The notes: generated by a model from the letters alone, not told the origin. A stretch of DNA of 64,000 bases from Lentzea albidocapillata (GCF_000719115.1 NZ_JOEA01000028.1:1-64000); one strand, 5' to 3'. Shown: positions 28,089-38,020, counted from the stretch's first letter. Numbers and translations: made by a program.

Positions 28089-28882
28089 GCCAACTCCTCG
28101 CCACTTCCCGATACATGAGCCAACACCAACTCGCCGACCTGCTCGGAGAGGATCGCCCGCGCGTCGTCCGGCAAACCCTCGTCCGTCACCAGGACGTGCG
28201 CCTCGTCGAGGTCCGCGATCGTGGAAATGCCGACCGTGCCCCACTTCTCGTGGTCCGCGACCACGACGACGCGTCCTGCCGCGTCGACGAGTGCGCGGTC
28301 CGTCTCACTCTCGTTGAGGTTCGGGGTCGTGAAGCCGGAGCGCTCGGCCATGCCGTGCACGCCCAGGAACACCACGTCCAGGTGCAACGATCGCAACGCC
28401 TGCACGGCCACGGGGCCCACCAGCGCGTCGGACGGCGTGCGCACGCCACCGGTCAGCACGACCGTGCGGTCCGTGCGCCCGCTCTGCTGCAGCACGTCCG
28501 CGACGCGGATCGAGTTCGTGACGACGGTCAGGTCCGGGATGTCGTCCAGGAACCGGGCCAACGTCCACGTCGTCGTCCCGGCGGACAGACCGATGGCGGT
28601 GCCGGGACGCACGAGGCCCGCGGCAGCGGCCGCGATCGCCTCCTTCTCGGGCAGCTGCCGCACCGACTTGGCCTCGAACCCGGGCTCGTCGGTCGAGCGC
28701 CCCACGACGGACGTCGCGCCGCCGTAGACCTTCTCCACCAGGCCACGTGCGGCGAGCACGTCGAGATCGCGGCGCACGGTCATGTCCGAGACGCCGAGCC
28801 GCACGACGAGGTCGCTGACGCGCACCGCTCCCGTACGACGGACCTCTTCGATGATTACCGCTTGCCGCTGACGTGCCAGCAC
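28085..28882 (-). CDS. DeoR-family sugar operon repressor
   Basis: Regulator of 265 residues. The N-terminal helix-turn-helix has the DeoR signature (RVSDLVVRLGVSDMTVRRDLDVL). The C-terminal DeoR sensor domain, of sugar-phosphate-isomerase fold, contains AGTTTWTLAR and LGVHGM, consistent with binding a phosphorylated sugar. I chose the GTG at 28882, one base after the beta-galactosidase stop. It sits between the galactosidase and galT genes, so a galactose-derived effector is likely. Confidence 0.92.
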   Translation of the reverse strand: MLARQRQAVIIEEVRRTGAVRVSDLVVRLGVSDMTVRRDLDVLAARGLVEKVYGGATSVVGRSTDEPGFEAKSVRQLPEKEAIAAAAAGLVRPGTAIGLSAGTTTWTLARFLDDIPDLTVVTNSIRVADVLQQSGRTDRTVVLTGGVRTPSDALVGPVAVQALRSLHLDVVFLGVHGMAERSGFTTPNLNESETDRALVDAAGRVVVVADHEKWGTVGISTIADLDEAHVLVTDEGLPDDARAILSEQVGELVLAHVSGSGEELA

Positions 28883-28883
28883 C

Positions 28884-30866
28884 TCACACCTCTTCCTTGA
28901 GGACGACGACGTCCCCGGCTCGCACGGTGAGGTGCCCGGAGACCTGCGTGCCGGACAACACGTCGACACCGGACGCCTCGATCTGCACGTCGGTGCCGGT
29001 GTGGTTGACGGCGAAGAGGAACGATACGTCGCCCTTGCGCCGCACGAGCTCGATCGGCGAAGGCGACACCGCGACGCCCGCGCCGGAAAGCGCGTTTTCC
29101 ACCGTTCGGCCGAGACCGTTCTCGTCGAGATCGCACGCCACGTACCAGGCGACACCGTTGCCGAACGCGTTGCGCGTCACCGCCGCGACGCCGGGCAACG
29201 GCCCGTCCGCATAGGAGACAACGGTGTCAGCGGTGCGCGTGTGCAGGTGCTCCGTCCACAGTGAGGCGGTCGAGCCGTCGGTCAGCGAGACCGTCTCGTC
29301 CTGCCGCAGCGGGTAGAACTCCTCGGACCACACGCCCAGCACGTCCCGGAACGCGCCGGGGTATCCGCCCAGTCGCACTCGCGTGAACTCGTCGGCAACA
29401 CCGGACAGGTACGTGACCAGGACATGGCCGCCGCCCGCTACGTAGTCCGCGATCACGGCCGCGTGCGCGTCGGACACCGTGTAGAACGCCGGCACGACCA
29501 CCAGCGAGTACGCCGAGAGGTTCGTGCCCGGCGCCACGAAGTCGACCGTGACACGGGCCTGCCAGAGCGCCTTGTAGTACCCGAGAACGTGCTTCCGGTA
29601 GTCGAAGTCGTTGGTCGGGTGGGCGTCCTGGCGCAGCGCCCAGCCGGACTGGAAGTCGTACAGGACCGCGACGGAGGCGTCCACAGTGGAGCCCATGACC
29701 TCGTTCAGCTTCGTGTACTCGGCACCGACCTCGCAGACCTCGCGGTACACCTTGGTGTCCGTACCGGCGTGCGGGACCATCGCCGAGTGGTAGCGCTCGC
29801 TGCCACCGCGCGACTGCCGCCACTGGAAGAACAACGTGCCGTCCGCGCCGCGCGCGATGTTCTGGAACGAGTGCCGCCGCTGCTCCCCCGGCAGCTTGGC
29901 GATGTTGCGCCGCTGCCAGTTCACCGCCGACGTCGAGTTCTCCATCAGCAGCCACGGCTTGCCGCCGGCGAGGCCGCGCACGAGGTCCGCGGACATGGCG
30001 AGCTCGATGTGCCGGTCCGGCGACTGGGCCTCGGTGTAGTGGTCGTTCGAGACGAAGTCGACCTCGCGGGCCCACTTCCAGTAGTCGAGGTCGCCGAACG
30101 TCCAGCCGACCATGAAGTTCGTGGTGACCGGCACGCCGGGCGTGATCATGCGCAGCACGTCGCGCTCGGCCTTGTACAGCTCCAGGATCGCGTCGTCGGA
30201 GAACCTGTCGTAGTCCAGCACGTGCGCCGGGTTGGAGAACGTCGGCGTCACACGCGGGGGCAGGACCTGCGCGAAGTCGGTGTAGCCCTGGCTCCAGAAC
30301 GCCGTCGACCACGCCTCGTTGAGCTGGTCGAGCATGTAGCGGCTCCGCAGCCACTCGCGGAACGACGCGGCGCACGTGTCGCAGTAGCAGCGCTTCACGT
30401 GGCACGCGTACTCGTTGCCGACGTGCCACGCGGCCAGCGCGGGGTGGTCGCGGTAGTGCGAGGCCATCTCGGCCGCGAGCGCCGTCGCCCGGTCGCGGTA
30501 GATCGGCGACGACGGGCAGTACGCCTGCCGTGAGCCGTGCGAGAGCCGCACACCGTCCGCGCGGACGGGCAGCATCTCGGGGTACTCCGTGGTGAGCCAC
30601 GGCGGGGGCGCGGCAGTCGCGGTCGCGAGGTCGACGCGGATGCCCCCGGCGTGCAGCAGGTCCATCACGCGGTCGAGCCACTCGAACCGGTACTCGCCCT
30701 TGCTGACCTCGATCTTCGCCCAGCTGAAGATGCCCAGGCTGACCATGGTCACCCCGGCGCGGCGCATGAGCTCGACGTCCTCGGCCCACACGTGTTCTGG
30801 CCACTGCTCGGGGTTGTAGTCAGCCCCCCAGCCGAGGCCCGGCATATCAGTCGGCCATGTCGTCAC
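28884..30866 (-). CDS. GH42 beta-galactosidase
   Basis: Cytoplasmic family 42 glycoside hydrolase of 660 residues (no signal peptide). The opening GLGWGADYNPEQWP is typical. The acid/base Glu is in WHVGNEYACH, and the nucleophile Glu in LLMENSTSAVNW near residue 310. Four cysteines near 155-165 (CHVKRCYCDTC) match the zinc cluster of the family. The trimerisation and C-terminal domains follow. It would hydrolyse lactose or galacto-oligosaccharides imported by the divergent ABC system. Start GTG 30866; an ATG at 30845 is possible. No ribosome-binding site is clear. Confidence 0.93.
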   Translation of the reverse strand: MTTWPTDMPGLGWGADYNPEQWPEHVWAEDVELMRRAGVTMVSLGIFSWAKIEVSKGEYRFEWLDRVMDLLHAGGIRVDLATATAAPPPWLTTEYPEMLPVRADGVRLSHGSRQAYCPSSPIYRDRATALAAEMASHYRDHPALAAWHVGNEYACHVKRCYCDTCAASFREWLRSRYMLDQLNEAWSTAFWSQGYTDFAQVLPPRVTPTFSNPAHVLDYDRFSDDAILELYKAERDVLRMITPGVPVTTNFMVGWTFGDLDYWKWAREVDFVSNDHYTEAQSPDRHIELAMSADLVRGLAGGKPWLLMENSTSAVNWQRRNIAKLPGEQRRHSFQNIARGADGTLFFQWRQSRGGSERYHSAMVPHAGTDTKVYREVCEVGAEYTKLNEVMGSTVDASVAVLYDFQSGWALRQDAHPTNDFDYRKHVLGYYKALWQARVTVDFVAPGTNLSAYSLVVVPAFYTVSDAHAAVIADYVAGGGHVLVTYLSGVADEFTRVRLGGYPGAFRDVLGVWSEEFYPLRQDETVSLTDGSTASLWTEHLHTRTADTVVSYADGPLPGVAAVTRNAFGNGVAWYVACDLDENGLGRTVENALSGAGVAVSPSPIELVRRKGDVSFLFAVNHTGTDVQIEASGVDVLSGTQVSGHLTVRAGDVVVLKEEV

Positions 30867-30898
30867 GGCCGCAAGCGTGGCCGACAACGACCCCAACG

Positions 30899-30917
30899 TC
30901 AACACAAGCAAACACAA
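30899..30917. promoter_or_regulatory. Possible DeoR operator in the divergent promoter region
   Basis: AACACAA occurs at 30901-30907 and again at 30911-30917, a 10-bp period matching one helical turn on the same face. Direct repeats of this composition are typical of DeoR-type operators. It lies upstream of the galactosidase operon. Confidence 0.4.
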
Positions 30918-31013
30918 CTTCGCGTTCGAGTCTGTTCGACGATCGACCGGGAAAAGTACCGGGATCCGGCCACATACAGGCTGTGGTGCGGTTTAACAGC
31001 TGCGTAACGGGAC

Positions 31014-31044
31014 TTGACAGGATGTGTGCCTGCGACCACATTAT
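31014..31044 (+). promoter_or_regulatory. Candidate promoter of the sugar ABC operon
   Basis: TTGACA (31014-31019) is a perfect -35 and CATTAT (31039-31044) a moderate -10, with a 19-bp spacer. It lies 62 bases before the start of the binding-protein gene. Confidence 0.5.
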
Positions 31045-31105
31045 GCGCAACTTTGTTGGAGTCCTGTTCGGTTCGTACGAGCGAGTGTCACCCGTAGGAG
31101 CGATG

Positions 31106-32407
31106 ATGGTTCTGCACACGCCTGGTTCCACTCCGTTACTTGGTCGGCGCGCGATGCTGCGGATCATGCTGGCCGGTGCGGGCGTCGCCGCGACCGGTGG
31201 ACTTGCGGCGTGCGGCGGCGGTTCGGGCTCCGGCGGTGACTCGAAGGTCGTCACCTTCGGCAACAACCTGTCCGACCAGGTGCCGAAGGACGCGATCACC
31301 GCCGCGATCAAGGCGTTCGAGGGCCAGTCCGGCGGCCTCTCGGTCACGATCAACACCAAGCAGCACGAGCAGTACCAGGAGCAGATCAACAACTACCTGC
31401 AGGGCAAGCCGGACGACGTGCTCGCGTGGTTCGCCGGCTACCGCATGCGGTTCTTCGCCGACCAGGGCCTCACCAGCGACCTCTCCGACCTGTGGGGCAA
31501 GGTCGGCGGCAACTACTCCGACGCGCTCAAGCAGGCGTCCACGGGCACGGACGGCAAGCAGTACTTCGTGCCGTTCACCCAGTACGCGTGGGGCATGTTC
31601 TACCGCAAGAGCGTGTGGCAGGAACGCGGTTACGCGGTGCCGAAGACGCTCGACGAGATGGTCGCGCTCGCCACGAAGATGAAGTCCGACGGCCTGATCC
31701 CGATCGCCTTCGCACAGAAGCAGGGCTGGCCGGGCATGGGCACGTTCGACCAGCTGAACTTCCGCATCAACGGCTACCAGTTCCACGTGGACCTGCTGGC
31801 GGGCAAGGAAGACTGGCAGGACAAGCGGGTCAAGGACGTGTTCGACACGTGGAAGCGGCTGCTGCCGTTCCACCAGGAGAACGCGCTCGGCCGCGAGTGG
31901 CAGGAAGCCGCGCAGACGTTGCAGCAGAAGAAGTCCGGCATGTACCTGCTCGGCGCGTTCGTGGGCCAGCAGTTCCCGGACGCGGAGAAGGAGGACCTCG
32001 ACTTCTTCCCGTTCCCGGAGATCAACCCCGAGCACGGCACCGACACGGTCGAGGCGCCGATCGACGGCTACATGATGGCCAAGAAGCCGTCCAACTCCGA
32101 GGGCGGGCTCAAGCTCCTCGAGTACCTGGCCTCCGCCGAACCGCAGCTCGCCTACCTGAAGTCCGACCCGACCGCGGTCGCGACCAACCAGAAGGCGGAC
32201 CAGGCCGGCTACAGCCCGCTGCAGAAGAAGGTGGCGGACACCATCAAGAACGCCAAGCACATCACGCAGTTCCTCGACCGCGACACCGATCCCGGCTTCG
32301 CGAGCGAGGCGGCCACCAACGGCCTCATCGAGTTCATCAAGGACCCGAACAACATCGACTCCGTGCTCAAGGGCATGGCTGATCAGGCGAAGAACATCTT
32401 CAAGTGA
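31106..32407 (+). CDS. Sugar ABC transporter substrate-binding lipoprotein
   Basis: Extracytoplasmic family 1 solute-binding protein of 433 residues. The signal region has a twin-arginine pair (LGRRAMLR) and a lipobox (LAAC), so Tat export is possible. The start ATG at 31106 has AGGAG 5 bases upstream. It would bind a di- or oligosaccharide, probably a galactoside given the divergent GH42 gene. It overlaps the next gene by 4 bases. Confidence 0.93.
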   Translation: MVLHTPGSTPLLGRRAMLRIMLAGAGVAATGGLAACGGGSGSGGDSKVVTFGNNLSDQVPKDAITAAIKAFEGQSGGLSVTINTKQHEQYQEQINNYLQGKPDDVLAWFAGYRMRFFADQGLTSDLSDLWGKVGGNYSDALKQASTGTDGKQYFVPFTQYAWGMFYRKSVWQERGYAVPKTLDEMVALATKMKSDGLIPIAFAQKQGWPGMGTFDQLNFRINGYQFHVDLLAGKEDWQDKRVKDVFDTWKRLLPFHQENALGREWQEAAQTLQQKKSGMYLLGAFVGQQFPDAEKEDLDFFPFPEINPEHGTDTVEAPIDGYMMAKKPSNSEGGLKLLEYLASAEPQLAYLKSDPTAVATNQKADQAGYSPLQKKVADTIKNAKHITQFLDRDTDPGFASEAATNGLIEFIKDPNNIDSVLKGMADQAKNIFK

Positions 32408-33357
32408 CCGCGTTGCAGGAGAAGCCGAAGGCGGTGGCCCCCTCCGGGCCGCCGCCTCGTCGGCGTGGAAAGCGTGCCACGGCCCTCGCCGGCACGGACA
32501 AACTGGTGCTGGCGCTCATGCTCGGCATTCCCACGGTCGTGCACCTGCTGTTCGTGTGGATTCCGACGCTGGGCTCGGTCGCGTTGTCGTTGAGCAAGTG
32601 GAACGGCATCGGCGGCTTCGAGGACATCGAGTGGATCGGTGTCGGGAACTACGTCGAGATCTTCACCGAGTACCCGCGGTTCTGGCCGGCGGTGCAGCAC
32701 AACCTGATCTGGTTGCTGTTCCTGCTGATCGTGCCGACGTCGGCGGGTCTGCTTCTCGCCGTGCTGCTGGACCGCGAACTCCGGTTCAGCCGGATCTACC
32801 AGAGCGCTCTGTACATGCCGATGGTGCTGTCGCTCGCGCTGGTCGGCTTCATCTGGCAGCTGATCTACACGCCGGACGGCGGCCTGCTGAACTCGGTGCT
32901 GGGCCTCGACAAACCGGTCGACTGGATCGGCGACTCGGACATCAACCTCTACGCGGTACTGGTCGCGGCGGCGTGGCGGCACACCGGCTACATCATGCTG
33001 CTGTACTTGGCGGGCCTGAAGTCGGTGGACCCGGCGCTGAAGGAAGCCGCGTCACTGGACGGCGCCTCGGCCTCGCAGACGTTCTTCCGCGTCACCTTCC
33101 CGGTGATGAAGCCGGTGAACATCGTGGTCGCCGTGGTGACGGTGATCGAGGCGCTGCGGGCGTTCGACATCGTGTACGTCATCAACAAGGGACGCAACGG
33201 CCTGGAGCTGCTGTCGGTGCTGGTGACCGACAACATCATCGGTGAGGCTTCGCGCATCGGCCGTGGTTCCGCCGTCGCGGTGATCCTGCTGACGATCTCG
33301 CTCGGCGTCATCATCCCGTACCTGTACCAGGTGTTCAGCAAGGAGAACCGGACGTGA
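32404..33357 (+). CDS. Sugar ABC transporter permease (MalF/UgpA type)
   Basis: Membrane subunit of 317 residues with six main helices. The EAA-loop equivalent reads EAASLDGASASQTFF, which contacts the ATPase. GTGA overlaps with both neighbours show tight coupling. No ATP-binding gene lies in the operon, so a shared MsiK-like ATPase encoded elsewhere is expected, as is common in actinobacteria. Confidence 0.94.
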   Translation: MTALQEKPKAVAPSGPPPRRRGKRATALAGTDKLVLALMLGIPTVVHLLFVWIPTLGSVALSLSKWNGIGGFEDIEWIGVGNYVEIFTEYPRFWPAVQHNLIWLLFLLIVPTSAGLLLAVLLDRELRFSRIYQSALYMPMVLSLALVGFIWQLIYTPDGGLLNSVLGLDKPVDWIGDSDINLYAVLVAAAWRHTGYIMLLYLAGLKSVDPALKEAASLDGASASQTFFRVTFPVMKPVNIVVAVVTVIEALRAFDIVYVINKGRNGLELLSVLVTDNIIGEASRIGRGSAVAVILLTISLGVIIPYLYQVFSKENRT

Positions 33358-34256
33358 CGGCCACGCTGGAACGGCCCTCGGTGCCGGCGAAGAAGACCAG
33401 GCCGGTCACACCGGCACGGATCGCGCTGCACGTCTTCCTGATCCTGACGTGCCTGATGACGCTGGCGCCTCTGCTGTGGGCGGTCTACGCGTCGCTGCGG
33501 ACGTACGACGACACGTCGGTCAACGGCTACTTCTCCATCGCGAAGTCGCTGACGTTCGACAACTTCGCGAAGGCGTGGGAGATCGGCGACCTGCCGCACT
33601 TCTACTGGAACACGTTCCTGATCACCGTGCCCGCCCTGATCATCACGCTGGTGCTGAGCTCCATGGTGGCGTTCGGGGTGTCGCGGTTCAGCTTCAAGTT
33701 CAACATCGCGCTGCTGATGCTGTTCACCGCGGGCAACCTGTTGCCGCAGCAGGTGATCGTGACGCCGCTGTGGCGGCTGTACCGGCTGATCGAACTTCCG
33801 GCGTGGATGTCGGAGAGCGAGTCGCTGATCGACTCGCCGCTCGGCGTCATCCTGATCCACATCGCGTTCCAGATGGGCTTCTGCACGTTCGTACTGTCGA
33901 ACTACATGAAGACCATCCCGTACGAGCTGACCGAGGCGGCCAGGGTCGACGGCGCCTCGGTGTTCCGGCAGTACTGGCAGCTGACCCTGCCGTTGTGCCG
34001 GCCGGTGCTCGCCGCGCTGGCGACGCTGGAGTTCACCTGGATCTACAACGACTTCCTGTGGGCGTTGGTGCTGATCCAGGACGGCGACAAGATGCCGGTC
34101 ACCTCGGCGTTGCAGAACCTGAAGGGCACGTTCTTCACCGACAACAACCTGATCGCAGCCGGCTCTCTCCTGGTCGCGCTGCCCACCCTGGTGGTGTTCT
34201 TCGTGCTGCAGCGGCAGTTCGTGGGCGGACTGACGCTGGGATCCACGAAGGGCTGA
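33354..34256 (+). CDS. Sugar ABC transporter permease (MalG/UgpE type)
   Basis: Partner membrane subunit of 300 residues. The EAA loop is EAARVDGASVFRQYW near residue 193. It forms the importer with the preceding permease and binding protein. It is the last gene of the operon and is followed by a strong hairpin. Confidence 0.94.
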   Translation: MTATLERPSVPAKKTRPVTPARIALHVFLILTCLMTLAPLLWAVYASLRTYDDTSVNGYFSIAKSLTFDNFAKAWEIGDLPHFYWNTFLITVPALIITLVLSSMVAFGVSRFSFKFNIALLMLFTAGNLLPQQVIVTPLWRLYRLIELPAWMSESESLIDSPLGVILIHIAFQMGFCTFVLSNYMKTIPYELTEAARVDGASVFRQYWQLTLPLCRPVLAALATLEFTWIYNDFLWALVLIQDGDKMPVTSALQNLKGTFFTDNNLIAAGSLLVALPTLVVFFVLQRQFVGGLTLGSTKG

Positions 34257-34261
34257 TGCGC

Positions 34262-34295
34262 AAAGGGGCGGAGACCACGTGGTCCCCGCCCCTTT
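34262..34295 (+). terminator. Terminator of the sugar ABC operon
   Basis: AAAGGGGCGG (34262-34271) pairs with 34286-34295, and the palindrome GACCACGTGGTC (34273-34284) lies inside the loop. Confidence 0.8.
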
Positions 34296-34311
34296 CGCGT
34301 TGCTCGAAGAG

Positions 34312-34373
34312 CTAGTGCCGCGACCGGCAGCCTTTGCCCCGTATTCGGCGAAGGTTGCCGGTCGCGGCACTAG
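34312..34373. terminator. Very long hairpin overlapping the lepB stop codon
   Basis: An 18-bp perfect stem (34312-34329 with 34356-34373) continues after one asymmetric position into CCTTTGCC/GGCGAAGG. The lepB stop codon is in its right arm. It could terminate both convergent transcripts and protect the lepB mRNA end. Confidence 0.65.
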
Positions 34374-35230
34374 TTCCCGCCGGTCTGCGGGTTGTAGTCG
34401 GAGATCGAACCCCAGCGCCCCACCGGGATCACGATCACGCGGGCCTTGCCGATCACGTTCGCGACCGGGATGGCGCCGTCGGCCGGCGTCGGGTCGCCGT
34501 GCTTGCGCGAGTCCGACGAGTTGTTGCGGTTGTCGCCCATCACCCACAGCGTGCCCGCGGGGACGGTGACCTTCTCGAACGAGTCCTGCTGGCGCGGGCC
34601 GCCACCGAAGTTCAGGTACGGCTCGTCCAGCGGCTTGCCGTCGACCATCACGCGGCCCTCTTCGTCGCAGCACTCGACGGTCTGGCCGCCGACGGCGATG
34701 ACGCGCTTGATGAAGTCGGTGCCGCTGGGCTCGGAGAGGTTCACCATCGAGCCGAGGTCCTGCAGCGTGCCGACCACGAAGTTCGGGGGCTGCTTGCCGC
34801 CGGTCCAGTTCGGCGGGCCGCGGAAGACGATGACGTCGCCGGGGCGCGGGTCGTTGAACAGGTACGTGATCTTCTCGACCAGCACCTTGTCGTTCACGCA
34901 GCCCGTGCAGCCGTGCAGCGTCGTCTCCATCGAGGCCGACGGGATGACGAACACGCGCGCGACGAACGTCTGGATGACGACGGTCAGCAGCAGCGCGACG
35001 CTGAAGATGACCAGGAGCTCTTTCCAGAACGGCTGCTTCTTCTTCGGCTTCTTCCTGGAGAACCGCGGCGCCTCGTCTTCGGCGTACGCGGAGGAACGCG
35101 ACGAGCGGTCCTCGTACGACGAAGCGGGCGAACCGGACGTCGAGAAACGCGACGTGGGTTCGGGGCCGTCTCCGGAGGGAGGGGTCGTCTCCCAGGTCGA
35201 CGAAGAATCGTCGTTCACGCGATGACTCAC
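34370..35230 (-). CDS. lepB: Signal peptidase I
   Basis: Type I signal peptidase of 286 residues. A long charged cytoplasmic N-terminus (about 90 residues, Ser/Glu/Lys-rich) precedes one membrane helix. The catalytic Ser is in SASMETT, the general-base Lys in FIKRVIAV, and the box GDNRNNSSDSR is intact. I chose the GTG at 35230, which has AAGGTGGGG just upstream. It lies 10 bases after mprB and could be co-transcribed with the envelope-stress pair. Confidence 0.93.
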   Translation of the reverse strand: MSHRVNDDSSSTWETTPPSGDGPEPTSRFSTSGSPASSYEDRSSRSSAYAEDEAPRFSRKKPKKKQPFWKELLVIFSVALLLTVVIQTFVARVFVIPSASMETTLHGCTGCVNDKVLVEKITYLFNDPRPGDVIVFRGPPNWTGGKQPPNFVVGTLQDLGSMVNLSEPSGTDFIKRVIAVGGQTVECCDEEGRVMVDGKPLDEPYLNFGGGPRQQDSFEKVTVPAGTLWVMGDNRNNSSDSRKHGDPTPADGAIPVANVIGKARVIVIPVGRWGSISDYNPQTGGN

Positions 35231-35240
35231 ACGCCCCACC

Positions 35241-36626
35241 TTACGGACGTCCGGGTAGGCGCAACGTGAACAGGGCCCCACCGTCGGGGGCTCTGCCCGC
35301 CGTGGCCGTGCCGCCGTGCCGTTGCGCCACCTGCTTGACGATGGCGAGTCCCAGGCCGGAACCCGGCAGGGTCCGCGCCTCGGACGAACGGTAGAACCGC
35401 TCGAAAACATGAGGTAGATCGGCATCCGCGATGCCGGGGCCCGCGTCCGCCACCTCCACCACGGCGCTGCCGTCGCCCACCTGACGGAGGTTCAGCCGCA
35501 CCGCCGAACCCGAGGGACTGAACTTCACCGCGTTGTCGAGGAGGTTCAGCACCGCGCGCTCGAGAGCACTGGAATCACCCAGAAGTGTCCATGGTTGCAG
35601 CTGCACGTCGAACGTGACGTTCGTGGCGCGGCGGCGCGCGCGGTCCAGCGACCGTTCCACCACCTCGTGCAGGTCGACCGGCTCGTGGATGACCTGCGGC
35701 GCGTCCTCGCGGGCCAGTTCGACCAGGTCACCGATGAGGGTGGTGAGTTCGTCGATCTGGGCGCGCACGTCCGCCTGGATCTCCGTTTTGTCCTCTTGCG
35801 ACAACGTCGGGGCGTCCGGGCGTTCCGAGGCGAGCAGCAGCTCCAGGTTCGTGCGCATGGACGTCAGCGGCGTGCGCAGCTCGTGGCCCGCGTCGGCGAC
35901 CAGGCGGCGTTGCCGTTCCTGCGACTCGGCGACGGCGCCGAGCATCGCGTTGAAGCTGTGCGTCAACCGCGCCAGTTCGTCGTCGCCCGCGACCGGGATC
36001 GGGGTCAGGTCACCCGTGTTCGCGACGCGTTCGGTGGCTTCGGTGAGCCGCTGCACGGGCCGCAGACTCGTGCGTGCGACGGCCGTGCCCGCGATGGCCG
36101 CGAGCAGCACGCCGGCGCCGCCGATGAGCAGCAGAACCACGCTGAGCTTGGCGAGCGTCGTCCGCTGCGGCACCATCGACTGGGCGATGATGATCGCCTG
36201 GCCCGGCTGGTACGCGACGGCGATGACCCGCGTCTCGGTCTTGTGGTCGGTCCAGATGAACTCCTCCCGGTCGCCCTCCGCGACGTCCCAGGCCTCCTGG
36301 ACGCTGGGCGGCGGGGTGGAGTCCTTCGGATAGATGATCTTCCCGGGGTCCGCCAGCAGCACGCCCATCTTGACGTCGCCTGCAGCGAGGAACGCCGCCG
36401 GGTAGTTCGCGACCTCGTCCGGCGTGGTGACCTTCGTGCCGTTCGCGACCGTGGCGGCACGCTGGCGCAGGCCTTCGTCGAGCGCGTCGTACGTGCTCTT
36501 GCGCACGACCATGTACGCACCGAGAGACACCAACGCGACGGCTCCGGCCACGCAGAACGCCGCGAGCCAGGTGACCCGCGCCCGCAGCGACGCCCGTTGC
36601 AGGCGTCCCTGGGGTTCGGCGATCAC
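35241..36626 (-). CDS. mprB: Sensor kinase MprB homologue
   Basis: Envelope-stress sensor kinase of 461 residues. Two helices bracket an extracytoplasmic loop (about 40-155) and a HAMP domain follows. The H box is [13 protein letters not shown], highly similar to mycobacterial MprB, and the N, G1 and G2 boxes are intact ([24 protein letters not shown]). The GTG start at 36626 overlaps mprA by 4 bases. The expected signal is envelope stress such as detergent or misfolded exported protein. Confidence 0.93.
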   Translation of the reverse strand: MIAEPQGRLQRASLRARVTWLAAFCVAGAVALVSLGAYMVVRKSTYDALDEGLRQRAATVANGTKVTTPDEVANYPAAFLAAGDVKMGVLLADPGKIIYPKDSTPPPSVQEAWDVAEGDREEFIWTDHKTETRVIAVAYQPGQAIIIAQSMVPQRTTLAKLSVVLLLIGGAGVLLAAIAGTAVARTSLRPVQRLTEATERVANTGDLTPIPVAGDDELARLTHSFNAMLGAVAESQERQRRLVADAGHELRTPLTSMRTNLELLLASERPDAPTLSQEDKTEIQADVRAQIDELTTLIGDLVELAREDAPQVIHEPVDLHEVVERSLDRARRRATNVTFDVQLQPWTLLGDSSALERAVLNLLDNAVKFSPSGSAVRLNLRQVGDGSAVVEVADAGPGIADADLPHVFERFYRSSEARTLPGSGLGLAIVKQVAQRHGGTATAGRAPDGGALFTLRLPGRP

Positions 36627-37318
36627 GGAGGGGTTTCCCTCATGACGTAGCCCACTCCGCGCACCGTGTGGATCAGCCTCGGCTCGCCCTCCAGCTCCGT
36701 CTTGCGGCGCAGATACCCCACGTAGACCTCGAGAGCGTTGCCCGAGGTCGGGAAGTCGTATCCCCACACGTCCTCCAGGATGCGGCTGCGGGTGAGCACC
36801 TGGCGCGGGTGCGCCAGCAGGAGCTCGAGCAGCGCGAACTCGGTGCGGGTGAGGCTGATCGGACGCTCGCCGCGGCGGACGTCGCGGGTCGACGGGTCCA
36901 GCTCCAGGTCGGAGAACTTCAGGGAGGCGGCGGACTTCTGGGCGGCGTCGTCGTCGTGAGCGGCCCTGCGCAGCAGCGCGCGCAACCGGGCCAGCAACTC
37001 CTCCAGCGCGAACGGCTTGGGCAGGTAGTCGTCGGCTCCGGCGTCCAACCCGGACACCCGGTCGCTCACGGCGTCCCGTGCGGTCAGCACGAGGATCGGC
37101 AGGTCGTCACCGGTGCTGCGCAGCCTGCGGCACACCTCGAGGCCGTCGAGGCGGGGCATCATCACGTCGAGCACCATCGCGTCCGGCCTCGCGGCGGTCA
37201 CCGACTCCAAGGCCTGCATGCCGTCTCCGGCAGTCTCGACCTGGTAGCCGTTGAACTGGAGCGAGCGGCGGAGTGACTCCCGGACCGCCCGATCGTCATC
37301 GACAACGAGGATGCGCAT
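36623..37318 (-). CDS. mprA: Response regulator MprA homologue
   Basis: OmpR-family regulator of 231 residues with long stretches close to M. tuberculosis MprA, such as [16 protein letters not shown] and the C-terminal ending [11 protein letters not shown]. The phosphoacceptor is the Asp of LDVMMP, and the switch Lys lies in YLPKPFAL. It controls envelope-stress genes in mycobacteria (sigE, pepD); here lepB is the gene next to the pair. Confidence 0.95.
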   Translation of the reverse strand: MRILVVDDDRAVRESLRRSLQFNGYQVETAGDGMQALESVTAARPDAMVLDVMMPRLDGLEVCRRLRSTGDDLPILVLTARDAVSDRVSGLDAGADDYLPKPFALEELLARLRALLRRAAHDDDAAQKSAASLKFSDLELDPSTRDVRRGERPISLTRTEFALLELLLAHPRQVLTRSRILEDVWGYDFPTSGNALEVYVGYLRRKTELEGEPRLIHTVRGVGYVMRETPP

Positions 37319-37387
37319 GGGGGCAGTCTTGCCGAGGGATCTGAGAAGTGCCTGAGAAGGGCCCTAACTGCGGGTGTGAGTTCGGCG

Positions 37388-37999
37388 TTAGCCTTCCAGG
37401 CCCCTCGCGACCGGTGCGTTCCACTTCCGCCAGAGCGCGATGAGCCTGATGGTGATGATCATTACCGCACCGGTCAGCGAGACCAGGCCTTTCGGCAGCC
37501 CTGCCCATTCACCCACCGCCACGACGACCGCGCCGCACAGCGCTGCCACGGCGTAGATCTCTCTCCTCAGGACCAGAGGGATCTCACGAAGGAGCAGGTC
37601 ACGTAGTGCGCCACCGCCGATGCCCGTCGTCATGCCGATGAGGCACGCCGCGTAGGGGGTCGCGCCGAGTGACAACGCCGTCGACGTGCCGGACGTGACG
37701 AACAGGCCGAGGCCCACGGCGTCGAGCAGCAGCACGCTGCGGCGAAGCTTCGCGACGTGCGGGTGGAACCAGAAGACGATCAGGCCCGTACCGCCCGCGA
37801 CCAGCAGGTACGGCCAGTGCCGCAGGCTCGTCGGTGGGTGCACGCCGAGCAGCACGTCACGGATGATGCCGCCGCCCAGCGCCGTGGTGAGCGCCAGGAT
37901 GATCACGCCGAACACGTCGAGGCGAGCGCGGACCGCGGCCACCGCTCCGGAGGCGGCGAAGACCGCGAGACCGATCAACTCCAGGACGATGAGCAGCAC
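37388..37999 (-). CDS. TRIC-type cation channel (UPF0126)
   Basis: Membrane protein of 203 residues with two repeats of three helices. Each repeat includes a GGG/RD motif (GGGIIRDVLLG and GGGALRDLLLR) typical of trimeric intracellular cation channels of prokaryotes. The final residues form a seventh helix and a basic tail. Monovalent cation transport is the likely activity. Confidence 0.9.
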   Translation of the reverse strand: MLLIVLELIGLAVFAASGAVAAVRARLDVFGVIILALTTALGGGIIRDVLLGVHPPTSLRHWPYLLVAGGTGLIVFWFHPHVAKLRRSVLLLDAVGLGLFVTSGTSTALSLGATPYAACLIGMTTGIGGGALRDLLLREIPLVLRREIYAVAALCGAVVVAVGEWAGLPKGLVSLTGAVMIITIRLIALWRKWNAPVARGLEG

Positions 38000-38020
38000 G
38001 AACGGAGAGAGTAGTGCCGC

